From NCBI RefSeq assembly GCF_003966895.1, contig NZ_AP018449.1, positions 4,047,501 to 4,111,500 of the forward strand: a DNA stretch of 64,000 nucleotides, in the 5' to 3' direction. The stretch comes from Methylomusa anaerophila (GTDB taxonomy: Bacteria > Bacillota > Negativicutes > Sporomusales > Sporomusaceae). The notes below the pieces were generated by a model. That model ran no database searches, was not told the DNA's origin, and was given only the letters and a program-made list of their open reading frames with translations. The translations under genes and the position numbers were made by a program. This document shows positions 45,781 through 54,370 of the stretch, piece after piece. Each line of letters starts with the position of its first letter. The stretch's first letter is position 1.

Positions 45781-46005
45781 ATGCCGAGACCCGTCTTCAA
45801 CGAAGAAAGATGTAAAGGCTGCGAACTATGCACGGTAGTATGCCCCCATAAAATTGTAGTGATCGCCAACCATTTTAACAGCAAAGGCTATCGTCCCGCC
45901 ACCTGTGAAGACGAATCGAAGTGTGTAGGCTGTGCTTTATGTGCGAAAACTTGTCCGGATGTAGCTATTGAAATCCATAAAACCGAAAGTAAAGATTCGC
46001 TTTAA
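45781..46005 (+). CDS. korD: 2-oxoacid:ferredoxin oxidoreductase ferredoxin-like subunit
   Basis: The 74-residue delta subunit has two 4Fe-4S motifs, CKGCELCTVVCP and CVGCALCAKTCP. It would pass electrons from the thiamin-containing catalytic subunits to ferredoxin. AGGAGG precedes the ATG. The last codons and the stop (GATTCGCTTTAA) coincide with the left end of repeat copy D, so the C-terminus DSL and the TAA are supplied by the repeat. Copy D separates it from korA by 180 bases. Confidence 0.93.
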   Translation: MPRPVFNEERCKGCELCTVVCPHKIVVIANHFNSKGYRPATCEDESKCVGCALCAKTCPDVAIEIHKTESKDSL

Positions 46006-46146
46006 GCAGGGAACTGCTTAGAAGCCGTCATCTGCGTCGTTGCTCCTGCGGTTCTCACTACAGCGTACAACCAGTACGCTTCCGTTCCGGTCCTCGTCAC
46101 GCCTAGCATCTAACGACTTCTAAGCAGTTCGTGGCACTTGATCACT
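45995..46146 (+). repeat. Palindromic repeat, copy D, inside the kor operon
   Basis: Matches copy A from ATTC-CTTTAAGCAGGGAAC to CTTCTAAGCAGTTCGTGGCA and beyond. It holds the korD stop codon and the left hairpin TTAAGCAG/CTGCTTA. Core: CATCTGCGTCGTTGCTCCTG, then GCGTAC-AACCA-GTACGC. korA has its own ribosome site after it. Confidence 0.8.
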
Positions 46147-46185
46147 GGTTACAACTTAAGCATATTAGAATAAAGGTGTGATTTT

Positions 46186-47253
46186 GTGGCAGAAAAAATT
46201 TTAATGAAGGGCAATGAAGCAATCGGTGAAGCAGCTATCGTTGCGGGGTGCCGCCACTACTTTGGTTACCCCATTACCCCGCAAACCGAGCTTACTGAAT
46301 ACCTGTCGAAAAGAATGCCCCAAATTAATGGTGTATTTGTTCAGGCCGAAAGTGAAATAGCAGCTATTAATATGGTCTTTGGCGCTGCCGGCGCCGGGGC
46401 CCGGGCCATGACCTCTTCATCAAGCCCGGGCATTAGTTTAAAACAAGAGGGTATCTCGTACATCGCCGGTGCGGAACTGCCTTGTGTTATTGTTAATATG
46501 GTGCGAGGCGGCCCTGGTCTTGGCGGTATACAACCGGCGCAATCCGACTATTTTCAAGCTACTAAAGGAGGAGGCCATGGGGATTATCGGACCATCGTAT
46601 TGGCACCTAATTCTGTACAAGAACTTGTCGACATTACAATTCTTTCCTTTGACCTGGCCGACAAATACCGCAACCCGGTATTGATTTTAGGCGACGGAGC
46701 ATTGGGGCAAATGATGGAGCCGGTGGAGTTTACCGGCATTGACAGCAAGCCTATGGAAAAACCGTGGGCGGCAACAGGACTGAGAGGACGGACCGAGCCC
46801 AATATCATTACCTCCCTGCATTTACAGCCGGAGAAATTGGAACAGCATAATATTCACCTGCAAGAAAAATATGCGAAAATTAGAGAGAACGAAATCCGTT
46901 ATGAAGAGTTATATACCGAAGATGCGGAGCTAATATTGGTTGCTTATGGCATTACTTCCAGGATTGCCTGTTCGGCAATGGAAAAGGCAAGATCAGAAGG
47001 ATTGAAAGTCGGTATGCTGCGTCCTATCACTTTGTGGCCTTTTCCTGATTTACCGTTGGCCCGGTTGGCCAAAACCACCAACGCTTTTCTGGTACTTGAA
47101 TTGTGCGCCGGTCAAATGATCGAAGATGTACGTCTTGCGGTCAATGGCCTTAAACCGGTCTACTTTTACGGGCGCATGGGCGGAATGATGCCAAGTCCCA
47201 AAGCCATATACAACCAAGCTGCAAATATTCTTGCCGGTAAGGAGGGAAAGTAA
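46186..47253 (+). CDS. korA: 2-oxoacid:ferredoxin oxidoreductase alpha subunit
   Basis: The 355-residue subunit has the pyrimidine-type thiamin domain with GNEAIGEAAIVAGC, FGYPITPQTELTEYLS, QAESEIAAINMVFGAAGAG and SSPGISLKQEGISYIAGAE, then a C-terminal transketolase-like domain (YGITSRIACSAM). The four-gene order D-A-B-C fits 2-oxoglutarate (Kor) or branched-chain (Vor) enzymes; Kor is preferred from overall resemblance, but substrate is not proved by sequence. AAAGGTG at 46172-46178 selects the GTG at 46186. Confidence 0.9.
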   Translation: MAEKILMKGNEAIGEAAIVAGCRHYFGYPITPQTELTEYLSKRMPQINGVFVQAESEIAAINMVFGAAGAGARAMTSSSSPGISLKQEGISYIAGAELPCVIVNMVRGGPGLGGIQPAQSDYFQATKGGGHGDYRTIVLAPNSVQELVDITILSFDLADKYRNPVLILGDGALGQMMEPVEFTGIDSKPMEKPWAATGLRGRTEPNIITSLHLQPEKLEQHNIHLQEKYAKIRENEIRYEELYTEDAELILVAYGITSRIACSAMEKARSEGLKVGMLRPITLWPFPDLPLARLAKTTNAFLVLELCAGQMIEDVRLAVNGLKPVYFYGRMGGMMPSPKAIYNQAANILAGKEGK

Positions 47254-47255
47254 GA

Positions 47256-48017
47256 ATGGAGGAAAAAATAGAAAAAATATTTGCCAGACCTCACGGTTTA
47301 AAAGACCTGCCTTTTCATTATTGCCCTGGTTGTCACCATGGTATCATACAACGCCTGGTGGCTGAAGTAATTGATGAATTAGGAGTTCATGCTAAAGCCA
47401 TTGCTGTAGCTCCGGTCGGATGCTCGGTTCTTTTATATGAATATTTCAGCTTTGACGCCTGTGGAGCTGCTCACGGCCGAGCTCCGGCCGTAGCAACCGG
47501 CGTAAAGCGGGTACATCCTGATGCCGTCGTTTTTACCTATCAAGGGGACGGCGACCTTGCCGCCATTGGCTGCGCTGAAATCATACATGCGGCCGCCCGC
47601 GGCGAAAAGATTACAACGATATATGTAAATAATGCCATTTACGGTATGACCGGCGGTCAAATGGCACCTACAACCTTAGTCGGGCAAGTAACCACTACAT
47701 CACCCTATGGCAGAAACGCCGAAACTGCCGGTCACCCTGTTAAAGTCGCGGAAATGCTTGCTACTCTGGATGGAGCTAAATTTATCGCCCGGGCAGCCGT
47801 CAACACCCCTGCAAATATGACTAAAGCCAAGCTGGCAATTAAAAAGGCTTTTGAAGTTCAATTGAACGGTGAAGGGTTCTCTCTAGTAGAATTATTATCA
47901 ACTTGTCCGACAAATTGGGGGATGTCGCCCATTGAAGCGTCAAAATGGCTCCAGGATAAAATGATACCCTACTACCCTCTCGGAATATACAAAACTGTCA
48001 ACGGGGTGGGAAAATGA
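47256..48017 (+). CDS. korB: 2-oxoacid:ferredoxin oxidoreductase beta subunit
   Basis: This is the thiamin diphosphate-binding subunit of 253 residues. It has HYCPGCHHGIIQRL, the thiamin/Mg motif in YQGDGDLAAIGCAEIIHAA followed by NN, and YGMTGGQMAPTT. The start lies two bases after korA, with GGAGGG inside the korA end. The ATGA overlap with korC implies coupling. Confidence 0.93.
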   Translation: MEEKIEKIFARPHGLKDLPFHYCPGCHHGIIQRLVAEVIDELGVHAKAIAVAPVGCSVLLYEYFSFDACGAAHGRAPAVATGVKRVHPDAVVFTYQGDGDLAAIGCAEIIHAAARGEKITTIYVNNAIYGMTGGQMAPTTLVGQVTTTSPYGRNAETAGHPVKVAEMLATLDGAKFIARAAVNTPANMTKAKLAIKKAFEVQLNGEGFSLVELLSTCPTNWGMSPIEASKWLQDKMIPYYPLGIYKTVNGVGK

Positions 48018-48550
48018 TCTATGAAATAATTATGGCTGGGTTCGGCGGCCAGGGTGTTATGTTAATGGGACAACTATTAACCTATGCCGGGATGCTTGAG
48101 GATAAAAAAGTTTCTTGGATTCCGTCCTACGGACCGGAGATGCGCGGTGGAACAGCAAACTGTTCGGTAATCATTTCCGATGAACCTATTGGATCTCCGA
48201 TCGTGACCGAGCCTACTTTGGTTGTAGCAATGAATCTGCCCTCAATGGATAAATTTGAATCTGCTTTGCAGTCAGGGGGCGTACTCATCATAAACAGTTC
48301 ATTGATTGAGAGGGAAGTTAGGCGAGATGACATAAAAGTTTTTAAAGTTCCGGCTAATGATATAGCAGCTGAGTTAGGTAATATAAAAACTGCTAATATG
48401 GTAATCGTTGGCGCTCTTATCGGCGCAACCGGCATAGTGGCGGCAGAAGCCGTACTTAAGGCTTTTGCAAAAATGTTTGCAAAAAAACCTGAATTGCTTG
48501 CTATTAATGAACAGGCAATAAAGCGAGGTATGCAGTTTATACAAAAATAG
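48014..48550 (+). CDS. korC: 2-oxoacid:ferredoxin oxidoreductase gamma subunit
   Basis: The 178-residue gamma subunit has GFGGQGVMLMGQLLTYAGM, SWIPSYGPEMRGGTANCSV and TANMVIVGALIG, standard for the family. It overlaps korB by four bases (ATGA). It completes the complex that interconverts a 2-oxoacid, CoA and ferredoxin with acyl-CoA and CO2 in the cytoplasm. Confidence 0.93.
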   Translation: MIYEIIMAGFGGQGVMLMGQLLTYAGMLEDKKVSWIPSYGPEMRGGTANCSVIISDEPIGSPIVTEPTLVVAMNLPSMDKFESALQSGGVLIINSSLIEREVRRDDIKVFKVPANDIAAELGNIKTANMVIVGALIGATGIVAAEAVLKAFAKMFAKKPELLAINEQAIKRGMQFIQK

Positions 48551-48609
48551 CAAGCAATAAGTAACTACCTTGCAGCTTAGCTGATGGGGGCAGTTACTTA
48601 TTGCTTGCT
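48549..48609. repeat. 18-bp inverted repeat after korC
   Basis: AGCAAGCAATAAGTAACT (48549-48566) and AGTTACTTATTGCTTGCT (48592-48609) are perfect complements enclosing 25 bases. There is no T-tract afterwards. It probably ends the kor transcript or protects its 3' end. The space up to 48740 shows nothing else recognisable. Confidence 0.75.
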
Positions 48610-48754
48610 CAGTTAACTTAACAAATATTAACAAATAAAGAAATAAAGGAGGATTTTTAGCCCAAATAACGAAATCCTTATACTTATACAGTAAGCTTTT
48701 GGTATTTGATAGTTTAAGCTTCTTAGTTAAAGTTTAATATTGGTGGTGTCAATA

Positions 48755-49468
48755 GTGGCTCATGATTTACTAGGTGATTTCAAAGCGTATTCTTTAGCCG
48801 GAACAGAACGAGAAGTGCGCTTTATTACCAGTGTATTGAATTTGCCAACAGGAGCAGCAATCTTAGACCTATATTGCGGTTACGGACGACACGCTATCGA
48901 ACTGGCCAAATTAGGATATCAAATTAAAGGAGTAGATGGCACTCAAGATTTTTTGGATATTGCCTTACAAAAAGCAAAAGAAGCTCACGTCGACATTGAT
49001 TTTTTACAATGCGATATGCGCTTACTAAGTTTTTACCAGCAGTTCGATGCTGTAATCAATATGTTTGCTGCCTTTGGATACTTTAGTGATCAGGAAAATG
49101 CTGATGTTATTAAACTCGTTGCCCAATCTTTACGACCTAGCGGATTATTTTTGATCGACTTGCTAAACCGAGACTGGATGGTTCGTAATAATCTTAACCG
49201 TTATTGGCGTCACCCAAATGGTGAATATGTACTTTCGTATAAGGTTGAACTGCAAAATGGTATTGCTACAATGAAACGTCAATTAATCAATCAGGTCACC
49301 GGTAATAAAATTCAGTATGAATTTGTTTTACGGGCCTACTCTCTACCGGAAATGACCAATATTTTAGCCAACAGTGGTTTCAAGATCCTTGCGGCATATG
49401 GCGGTTTTGACGGCCGGACCTATAGTGCCGAAACCCCGCGTATGATTATATTGGCAGAGAAGGAATAA
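48755..49468 (+). CDS. Class I SAM-dependent methyltransferase
   Basis: The product of about 237 residues has SAM-binding motif I ILDLYCGYGRHAIELAK near 36, then GVDGTQDFLDIA, QCDMRLL and FDAVINMFAAFGYF, and a C-terminal domain with beta strands typical of small-molecule methyltransferases. The substrate is unknown. GGTGGTG at 48742-48748 favours the GTG at 48755 over an upstream TTG. It stands alone and is followed by a terminator. Confidence 0.85.
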   Translation: MAHDLLGDFKAYSLAGTEREVRFITSVLNLPTGAAILDLYCGYGRHAIELAKLGYQIKGVDGTQDFLDIALQKAKEAHVDIDFLQCDMRLLSFYQQFDAVINMFAAFGYFSDQENADVIKLVAQSLRPSGLFLIDLLNRDWMVRNNLNRYWRHPNGEYVLSYKVELQNGIATMKRQLINQVTGNKIQYEFVLRAYSLPEMTNILANSGFKILAAYGGFDGRTYSAETPRMIILAEKE

Positions 49469-49501
49469 CCTGCAAAATAAAGTTAAAGTCCTGAAGATCA
49501 G

Positions 49502-49530
49502 ATAGAGACTATTGGGTCTCTATTTTTTTG
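49502..49530 (+). terminator. Terminator after the methyltransferase gene
   Basis: Stem ATAGAGAC/GTCTCTAT with a six-base loop followed by TTTTTTG. Confidence 0.85.
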
Positions 49531-49610
49531 TATCCTTGCTTATGAGATTGAGTCACCCTCCCGGGTTGTTTATTCATAACATAAGAAAGGAGGGAAACGA
49601 GGTGGGATAA

Positions 49611-50531
49611 ATGATAATCACTATAAATAACCATAAACGACAAGCACATAGGAAAAAAATAGGGGTAGCTCTAAGTGGCGGCAGCATCCGCGGTTCAGCT
49701 CATATTGGAGTATTACAGGCACTCAATGATCATAACATTCCTGTAGACTTTATTGCTGGTTCCAGTGCGGGAGCGATAGTGGCCAGTCTATACGCCTGCG
49801 GCTATAGTCCCATACAAATGAAAAAACTTCTTCAATCGCTTCAGGTACAGGAATTAATCGACTTAAAAGTAACAACAGCAGATCTCTTCAAACACGGACT
49901 TAAATGGATGCTTAGCGGCAAAGTCCATTTTTGGTCTGTATTTCCTACCGGTCTTATCAAAGGGGAAAAAATTGAACGTTATTTAGCGGACTTGCTCCAG
50001 CAACGTACCATAAGAGATACAAAGATCCCGCTTGCCATTACAGCTGTGGATATTATTTCTGGAGATACCGTATTTTTTACCTCACCACTCCCAAATAACA
50101 GAACAATACTAAACGCCAGATACTACCATAATGCGCTTCTTTATGAGGCGATTAGGGCAAGTATTTCCATTCCCGGTATTTTTTTTCCCAAAAAATACCG
50201 TAATATGGCATTGGTAGATGGAGGCGTCAAAAATAATCTGCCAACTGATATTTTAAAATATATGGGGGCGGACGTAATTATCGGCGTTGATCTTGGCTAC
50301 AACGGTCAACAGAACTATGAAATAGAAAAAATGGGCGAAGTATTGCTCCGTTGTATAGAGATCATGGGAAGAGAAGTTACATTATTAAAAGGCCAGCAAT
50401 ATGCAGACATAATGATTCGCCCGCAGACGATTGAAGTCAGTTTTAAAGACATGAAACAAGCGTTAAATTGTATATATCATGGCGAATTAGCAACTTTAGA
50501 AAAAATTCCGGAAATAAAAAAATTATTATAA
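49611..50531 (+). CDS. Patatin-like phospholipase
   Basis: The 306-residue protein has the patatin catalytic dyad: oxyanion loop ALSGGSIRGSAHIGVL, nucleophile elbow GSSAG with Ser52, and DGG with Asp203 in LVDGGVKNNLPTD. The oxyanion loop reads GGSIRG where GGGxxG is typical. No signal peptide; the N-terminus is basic. It probably hydrolyses membrane lipids from the cytoplasmic side, and the exact substrate is unknown. It resembles the YchK/RssA branch of bacterial patatins. Confidence 0.9.
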   Translation: MIITINNHKRQAHRKKIGVALSGGSIRGSAHIGVLQALNDHNIPVDFIAGSSAGAIVASLYACGYSPIQMKKLLQSLQVQELIDLKVTTADLFKHGLKWMLSGKVHFWSVFPTGLIKGEKIERYLADLLQQRTIRDTKIPLAITAVDIISGDTVFFTSPLPNNRTILNARYYHNALLYEAIRASISIPGIFFPKKYRNMALVDGGVKNNLPTDILKYMGADVIIGVDLGYNGQQNYEIEKMGEVLLRCIEIMGREVTLLKGQQYADIMIRPQTIEVSFKDMKQALNCIYHGELATLEKIPEIKKLL

Positions 50532-50670
50532 GCGGGGTTTCCGAACATACACCCTTTGATATACTTTGGTTCAGAAAAGTTTAAGCTTTTATTGTCGACG
50601 TTACTTCCCTTTGTTCTAATGCATATCATAAAGTAAATTTTCTAATGGTATTAAAACGAGGGGTGGAAGA

Positions 50671-51699
50671 ATGAAAAAGCTGGACATTCCACTGTTATTT
50701 CGCGAATTAGTAAAGCAGGATCAAGATGAGAATATTGTAGGTGCCGGATTAGGGCATAAATATATGCGGGGAAAAGATACAGGAGAAAATGCCGTAACTG
50801 TTCTTGTTAGAAAAAAAGTACCAAGAAACGAATTAAAACGAGGTTCAATCATTTCAAGAAAAATCGGGAATCTTCCGACAGATGTTATTGAAGTGGGTGA
50901 CATCCAACTGCAAAACGACCGTGACGACCACAATGATCGTACAAAAGCATTACGTCCGGCCCAACCCGGGGTGAGTATCGGACATTATAAGGTATCGGCA
51001 GGAACTTTTGGCGCAGTTGTACGAGATAGAAGTACAGGTGAAATACTCATCTTATCAAATAACCATGTACTTGCTAACTTGACTAACGGCACAGATGGGC
51101 GCGCCATAAAAGGGGATCCGGTTTTGCAGCCTGGTTTATATGATGGAGGAGAAAAGGAATCATCTACGATAGCCTACTTGCATCGTTTTATTCCGTTATA
51201 TCGTGATATAAACCGTCCAAACTGTAAAATTGCTCACATGTTTGAATCATTTTTAAATGCCGGTATCCGATATTTTCAACCTCATTATCGAGTGCAAATA
51301 TTGAGAGAAAGCGAAAAACTAAATCGAGTTGACTGCGCGGTTGCAGTTCCGGTACATCCGGATGCAATAAATCCAGAAATTCTAGAACTGGGATTAATCA
51401 AAGGAGTAAAAGAACCGCAAATCGGAATGAAAATAAAAAAAAGTGGCCGCAGTACGGGAATTACCTCAAGTCATGTAATTGCCACCGATGTAACTTTCAA
51501 GGTTGGAATAAGCCAACATGAATATGGGATATTTACCGACCAAGTGCTGGCAGGTCCAATGAGTATGCCTGGCGATAGCGGGTCAATCATACTAACTGAC
51601 GACAACTACGCTGTGGGACTTTTATTCGCCGGTTCCGAACAAGCTACGATGCTTAATAAAATTGCCAACGTATTGGATAGTCTAAATATTATATTTTAG
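50671..51699 (+). CDS. Trypsin-fold serine protease-like protein without signal peptide
   Basis: The 342-residue protein has a chymotrypsin-like triad: His132 in LSNNHVLAN, Asp221 in RVDCAVAV and Ser303 in MPGDSGSIIL. Further strands GKKIKKSGRSTG-like and AVGLLFAG fit the fold. The first 110 residues form an extra N-terminal domain (GAGLGHKYMRGKDTGENAVT; VLVRKKVP) often seen before such proteases in clostridia and bacilli. No signal peptide or membrane segment is present, so it may act inside the cell or in the spore. GAGGGGTGG precedes the ATG. Confidence 0.82.
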   Translation: MKKLDIPLLFRELVKQDQDENIVGAGLGHKYMRGKDTGENAVTVLVRKKVPRNELKRGSIISRKIGNLPTDVIEVGDIQLQNDRDDHNDRTKALRPAQPGVSIGHYKVSAGTFGAVVRDRSTGEILILSNNHVLANLTNGTDGRAIKGDPVLQPGLYDGGEKESSTIAYLHRFIPLYRDINRPNCKIAHMFESFLNAGIRYFQPHYRVQILRESEKLNRVDCAVAVPVHPDAINPEILELGLIKGVKEPQIGMKIKKSGRSTGITSSHVIATDVTFKVGISQHEYGIFTDQVLAGPMSMPGDSGSIILTDDNYAVGLLFAGSEQATMLNKIANVLDSLNIIF

Positions 51700-51732
51700 T
51701 TGATAATCAATTAAAATTACTGATTATGAACT

Positions 51733-51762
51733 AAAAAACCAGGAAACTAATCCTGGTTTTTT
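51733..51762. terminator. Bidirectional terminator
   Basis: Perfect 12-bp stem AAAAAACCAGGA/TCCTGGTTTTTT with a six-base loop, A-run before and T-run after. It serves the protease gene on plus and the coat gene on minus. Confidence 0.9.
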
Positions 51763-51763
51763 A

Positions 51764-52138
51764 TTAGAATTGAATTGATTTTGTTTTTGCTTTATTCATG
51801 ATAGATTTTTTACGATTTTGTAGGAACTTTTGTTTTCTGGTTTCATTATTATTTTCATTATTATATTGATCTGTATTATATTGATCTGTTTGCTTGCTTG
51901 ATGGATTATACCAGTCACGTTGCTGCATAGCCTGAAATAAGGTAAAGGCGTTATCATGCTCATCACGCTGCATATCTTCCATAAAATTGTAAACATGAGA
52001 GTGTGTTGATTCCATAATCGCATGTTCATATAGATGCGAAATATGTTTTTCAGTATTTATCAGATCGGCTAACATGTCCCGATCGGATAAGCGGTTTTGA
52101 CGACTCTCACTGCTATAATATCGTCTCATATAAGACAT
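51764..52138 (-). CDS. Coat F-domain spore coat protein
   Basis: The 124-residue protein has a Coat F (CotF-like) helical domain: LSDRDMLADLINTEKHISHL, then YEHAIMEST and FMEDMQRDEHDNAFTLFQAM. A low-complexity tail rich in Asn, Gln, Asp and Lys follows (TDQYNTDQYNNENNNETRK). The tail carries a short repeat TDQYN. The family is known from bacillus and clostridial spore coats. It lies five bases after the next upstream small gene and shares its transcript. Confidence 0.82.
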   Translation of the reverse strand: MSYMRRYYSSESRQNRLSDRDMLADLINTEKHISHLYEHAIMESTHSHVYNFMEDMQRDEHDNAFTLFQAMQQRDWYNPSSKQTDQYNTDQYNNENNNETRKQKFLQNRKKSIMNKAKTKSIQF

Positions 52139-52143
52139 TTATA

Positions 52144-52380
52144 TCACCTCTTTATAATCTTTTGATTTAGGCTTGGTAATCCTAACATTTGTTTTATTTT
52201 ATCCGCATGCTGGCGTTTATTTTTAGCTATGCTGAAAAGCATATTCTTTAATTCCCGATCTTCGCATTGATCGGCATAAACACTATATTTCGTTAATATT
52301 AGATTTTCCATCTGAAGCGCATCTTCAAGGTAGGTTTTTTCTTTTTGTGAAAGCTGTTGAAATGCAATTCCCTGAGACAT
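52144..52380 (-). CDS. Small spore coat-associated helical protein
   Basis: The product of about 78 residues is helical (QKEKTYLEDALQMENLILTK; DRELKNMLFSIAKNKRQHAD), similar in spacing to the ferritin-like/Coat F helices of the neighbouring gene. GAGGTG upstream selects the ATG at 52380 (MSQGIAFQQ). In sporulating Firmicutes such short proteins commonly sit next to coat F genes; function is inferred from that pairing. Confidence 0.7.
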   Translation of the reverse strand: MSQGIAFQQLSQKEKTYLEDALQMENLILTKYSVYADQCEDRELKNMLFSIAKNKRQHADKIKQMLGLPSLNQKIIKR

Positions 52381-52606
52381 TCTAATCACCTCATTTATAT
52401 TCTAGATATGTACTTTCCTGAACCCATTTTAGTATCTGGCTAACTTCCAAAAGATATACAGGTAAATTTCGGTGATATCGGTAATTATAGCCAAGTTTTA
52501 TTTTATTAGTCCACAAGTATAGCTTAGGAATCCCCTTCATAATATTGTAAAATTCAACAAAAAGTATGATATAATTATTGCATACAGCCTAATTGGGGGA
52601 TTTATA

Positions 52607-52834
52607 ATGAGCAATATAATCGATTTTGACAGCAGAAAGAAAATTCAAAATGAAGCTAAAGCCGCGCAAACTCTTCAATTAACATGCCCATGTCGTAACA
52701 ATACATTTACATTTTCACTCCTTAATCTCAAAACCAGAAGATTTGTCTTACAATGTACAAGATGCAGTCAAATAATCGATGTTGGAGAAATGCTAAAAGA
52801 AATATTGAATCAAGATAAAAACCAAACGTATTAA
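52607..52834 (+). CDS. Small zinc-ribbon-like hypothetical protein
   Basis: The 75-residue protein has two cysteine pairs, LTCPCRNN and LQCTRCSQ, about 25 residues apart with beta-strand character between them, suggesting a zinc ribbon. The N-terminus MSNIIDFDSRKKIQNEAKAA is helical and charged. GGGGGA precedes the ATG and a TATAAT-like box lies upstream. I do not recognise a named family. Confidence 0.65.
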   Translation: MSNIIDFDSRKKIQNEAKAAQTLQLTCPCRNNTFTFSLLNLKTRRFVLQCTRCSQIIDVGEMLKEILNQDKNQTY

Positions 52835-53129
52835 GCGAAGATTGAAGACAAGAATAAGTAAAAGAGATTAATTGCGAGTTAGATATGCTAATGAGCATGG
52901 CTTATGATGTCTGGACTTATGGAACTTCAGCAATTCAACATACGTGAAAATTGCCAAACCGGGCTTTGACTGAATGAAAATATTTCGTTTAATGTGGTGC
53001 AATTTTATGGCGGTTTTGGAACTTCATATATAGCGAGTCCCCTCTCTTGCTCTATTTTACATAATAGATATTATCGGACGTATTTTCAAGAATACCTCAA
53101 GGGCATTATTGAGCTACCTGTATTTAATT
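52835..53129. other. Gene-free region
   Basis: About 295 bases between the zinc-ribbon gene and the LysM gene. An open frame at 52994-53185 lacks a ribosome site and overlaps the LysM gene antisense, so I do not call it. No strong hairpin or known motif was seen. Confidence 0.4.
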
Positions 53130-53519
53130 TCATATTGGATCGTTACTTGAATCGTTATTATACACATTTTGTTTTACGGTTTTAAAACCATCCGATGGCT
53201 TAACTGGTATTTTTAGAACCTGCCCAGGAAAAACCTGAGCAGTATGATTCAATTGATTAATCTTAATAATTGTATTAACTACCTGACGAATATCATCCTG
53301 TTTCGATATATAGTTTCCGGCAATAGTCCACACAGAGTCACCAAATTTAACCTGAACGGTCCGATACTGATATTCCGCTGATCCTGAATTAAAACCGAAA
53401 CCATAATTATGTACGGCTAAAGCATCAGAGTAACCGCTGCCAAAAAATAATAAGGCTAATATACCGATCACAAATTTAAAGACTGATTGGATTCTTTGGT
53501 TTCTTCGCCCATATTTCAT
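53130..53519 (-). CDS. LysM protein, probable YneA-type SOS division inhibitor
   Basis: The product of about 129 residues has a basic start, one membrane segment (about 14-33), and a LysM domain (VQVKFGDSVWTIAGNYI; VFPGQVLKIPV). In Bacillus the same architecture, divergent from lexA, is YneA, which blocks division during the SOS response. Position and SOS boxes here support the same role, although sequence identity was not tested. GGAGGCGG selects the ATG at 53519. Confidence 0.82.
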   Translation of the reverse strand: MKYGRRNQRIQSVFKFVIGILALLFFGSGYSDALAVHNYGFGFNSGSAEYQYRTVQVKFGDSVWTIAGNYISKQDDIRQVVNTIIKINQLNHTAQVFPGQVLKIPVKPSDGFKTVKQNVYNNDSSNDPI

Positions 53520-53534
53520 AGAAATACCGCCTCC

Positions 53535-53548
53535 AGAACATATGTTTG
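53535..53548. promoter_or_regulatory. SOS (LexA) box 1
   Basis: AGAACATATGTTTG fits the Firmicute LexA site CGAAC-N4-GTTYG with one mismatch. It lies between the LysM gene's -10 box and its start codon. Confidence 0.65.
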
Positions 53549-53553
53549 TAACT

Positions 53554-53582
53554 ATTATAACACGCACATATGTTCTGGTCAA
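53554..53582 (-). promoter_or_regulatory. Promoter of the LysM/yneA-like gene
   Basis: On the minus strand TTGACC, a 17-base spacer and TATAAT, 35 bases upstream of the ATG. SOS box 2 lies within the spacer and box 1 just downstream, as expected for LexA repression. Confidence 0.75.
53563..53576. promoter_or_regulatory. SOS (LexA) box 2
   Basis: CGCACATATGTTCT, a two-mismatch match to CGAAC-N4-GTTCG, inside the spacer of the minus-strand promoter. Confidence 0.5.
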
Positions 53583-53589
53583 CAAAATA

Positions 53590-53603
53590 CGAACGAATGT
53601 TTG
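53590..53603. promoter_or_regulatory. SOS (LexA) box 3
   Basis: CGAACGAATGTTTG is an exact match to CGAAC-N4-GTTYG and overlaps the first bases of the lexA -35 element, fitting autoregulation of lexA. Confidence 0.85.
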
Positions 53604-53628
53604 CAATATGAGATTATGATGCTATAAT
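53601..53628 (+). promoter_or_regulatory. Promoter of lexA
   Basis: TTGCAA (53601-53606), 16-base spacer, TATAAT (53623-53628), followed by AGGCGGTG at 53661 and the GTG start. Confidence 0.75.
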
Positions 53629-53676
53629 ATATAATATAAATAATAGTAATAGATAAGAATAGGCGGTGCAAAAAGA

Positions 53677-54306
53677 GTGAGTGTTAATAATAAAGAATTT
53701 CTACTAAATACTCGCCAGAAACAAATATTAACATATATTAAAGATACACTACGCGCTAAAGGGTACCCCCCCTCGGTACGGGAGATTGGTGAAGCTGTCG
53801 GATTAAGTTCCAGTTCAACAGTACATAGCTATTTATCAAAATTAGAGGAAATGGGCTTTATTCGTCGCGACCCTACCAAGCCCCGTGCTATTGATGTCTT
53901 GGATGAAGCCCCATGGCGCTATAAGCGAATGGTACCGGTACCGCTTGTCGGGCGTATTACTGCCGGCGAACCAATATTAGCGGTTGAGAATATTGAAGAA
54001 ACATATCCGTTACCTACAGAATTAATTGGGAATGATGAGAATATTTTTATGCTGACTGTTCAAGGAAACAGCATGGTTGATGCGGGCATTTTAGATGGCG
54101 ACTATGTTCTGGTAAGGGAACAAAACGTAGCTAGAAACGGTGAGATAGTCGTTGCGCTTGTAGACAGAGAAGAAGCTACTGTCAAGCGTTTTTATAAAGA
54201 AAAGGACTATGTTCGGCTACAACCTGAAAATGCTGCTTTTCAGCCTATTTTCTCCCGTGATGTCACTATTTTGGGTAAAGTTGTTGGGATATTTCGCAAA
54301 TTATAA
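53677..54306 (+). CDS. lexA: SOS response repressor LexA
   Basis: LexA binds SOS boxes and cleaves itself when RecA filaments form. The 209-residue protein has a winged helix DNA-binding domain ([38 protein letters not shown]), the cleavage site Ala96-Gly97 in RITAGEPI, and the Ser132/Lys170 protease dyad in GNSMVDAG and [11 protein letters not shown] at 53677 fits AGGCGGTG. It is divergent from the LysM gene. Confidence 0.97.
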   Translation: MSVNNKEFLLNTRQKQILTYIKDTLRAKGYPPSVREIGEAVGLSSSSTVHSYLSKLEEMGFIRRDPTKPRAIDVLDEAPWRYKRMVPVPLVGRITAGEPILAVENIEETYPLPTELIGNDENIFMLTVQGNSMVDAGILDGDYVLVREQNVARNGEIVVALVDREEATVKRFYKEKDYVRLQPENAAFQPIFSRDVTILGKVVGIFRKL

Positions 54307-54370
54307 AAAATTTATAAATATGTTAAATTATATATTTATAAATATAAATATATAAATATATAATTAGGAT

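Noticed and set aside
52994..53185. 63-codon plus-strand frame
   Set aside because: No ribosome site and it overlaps the end of the LysM gene.
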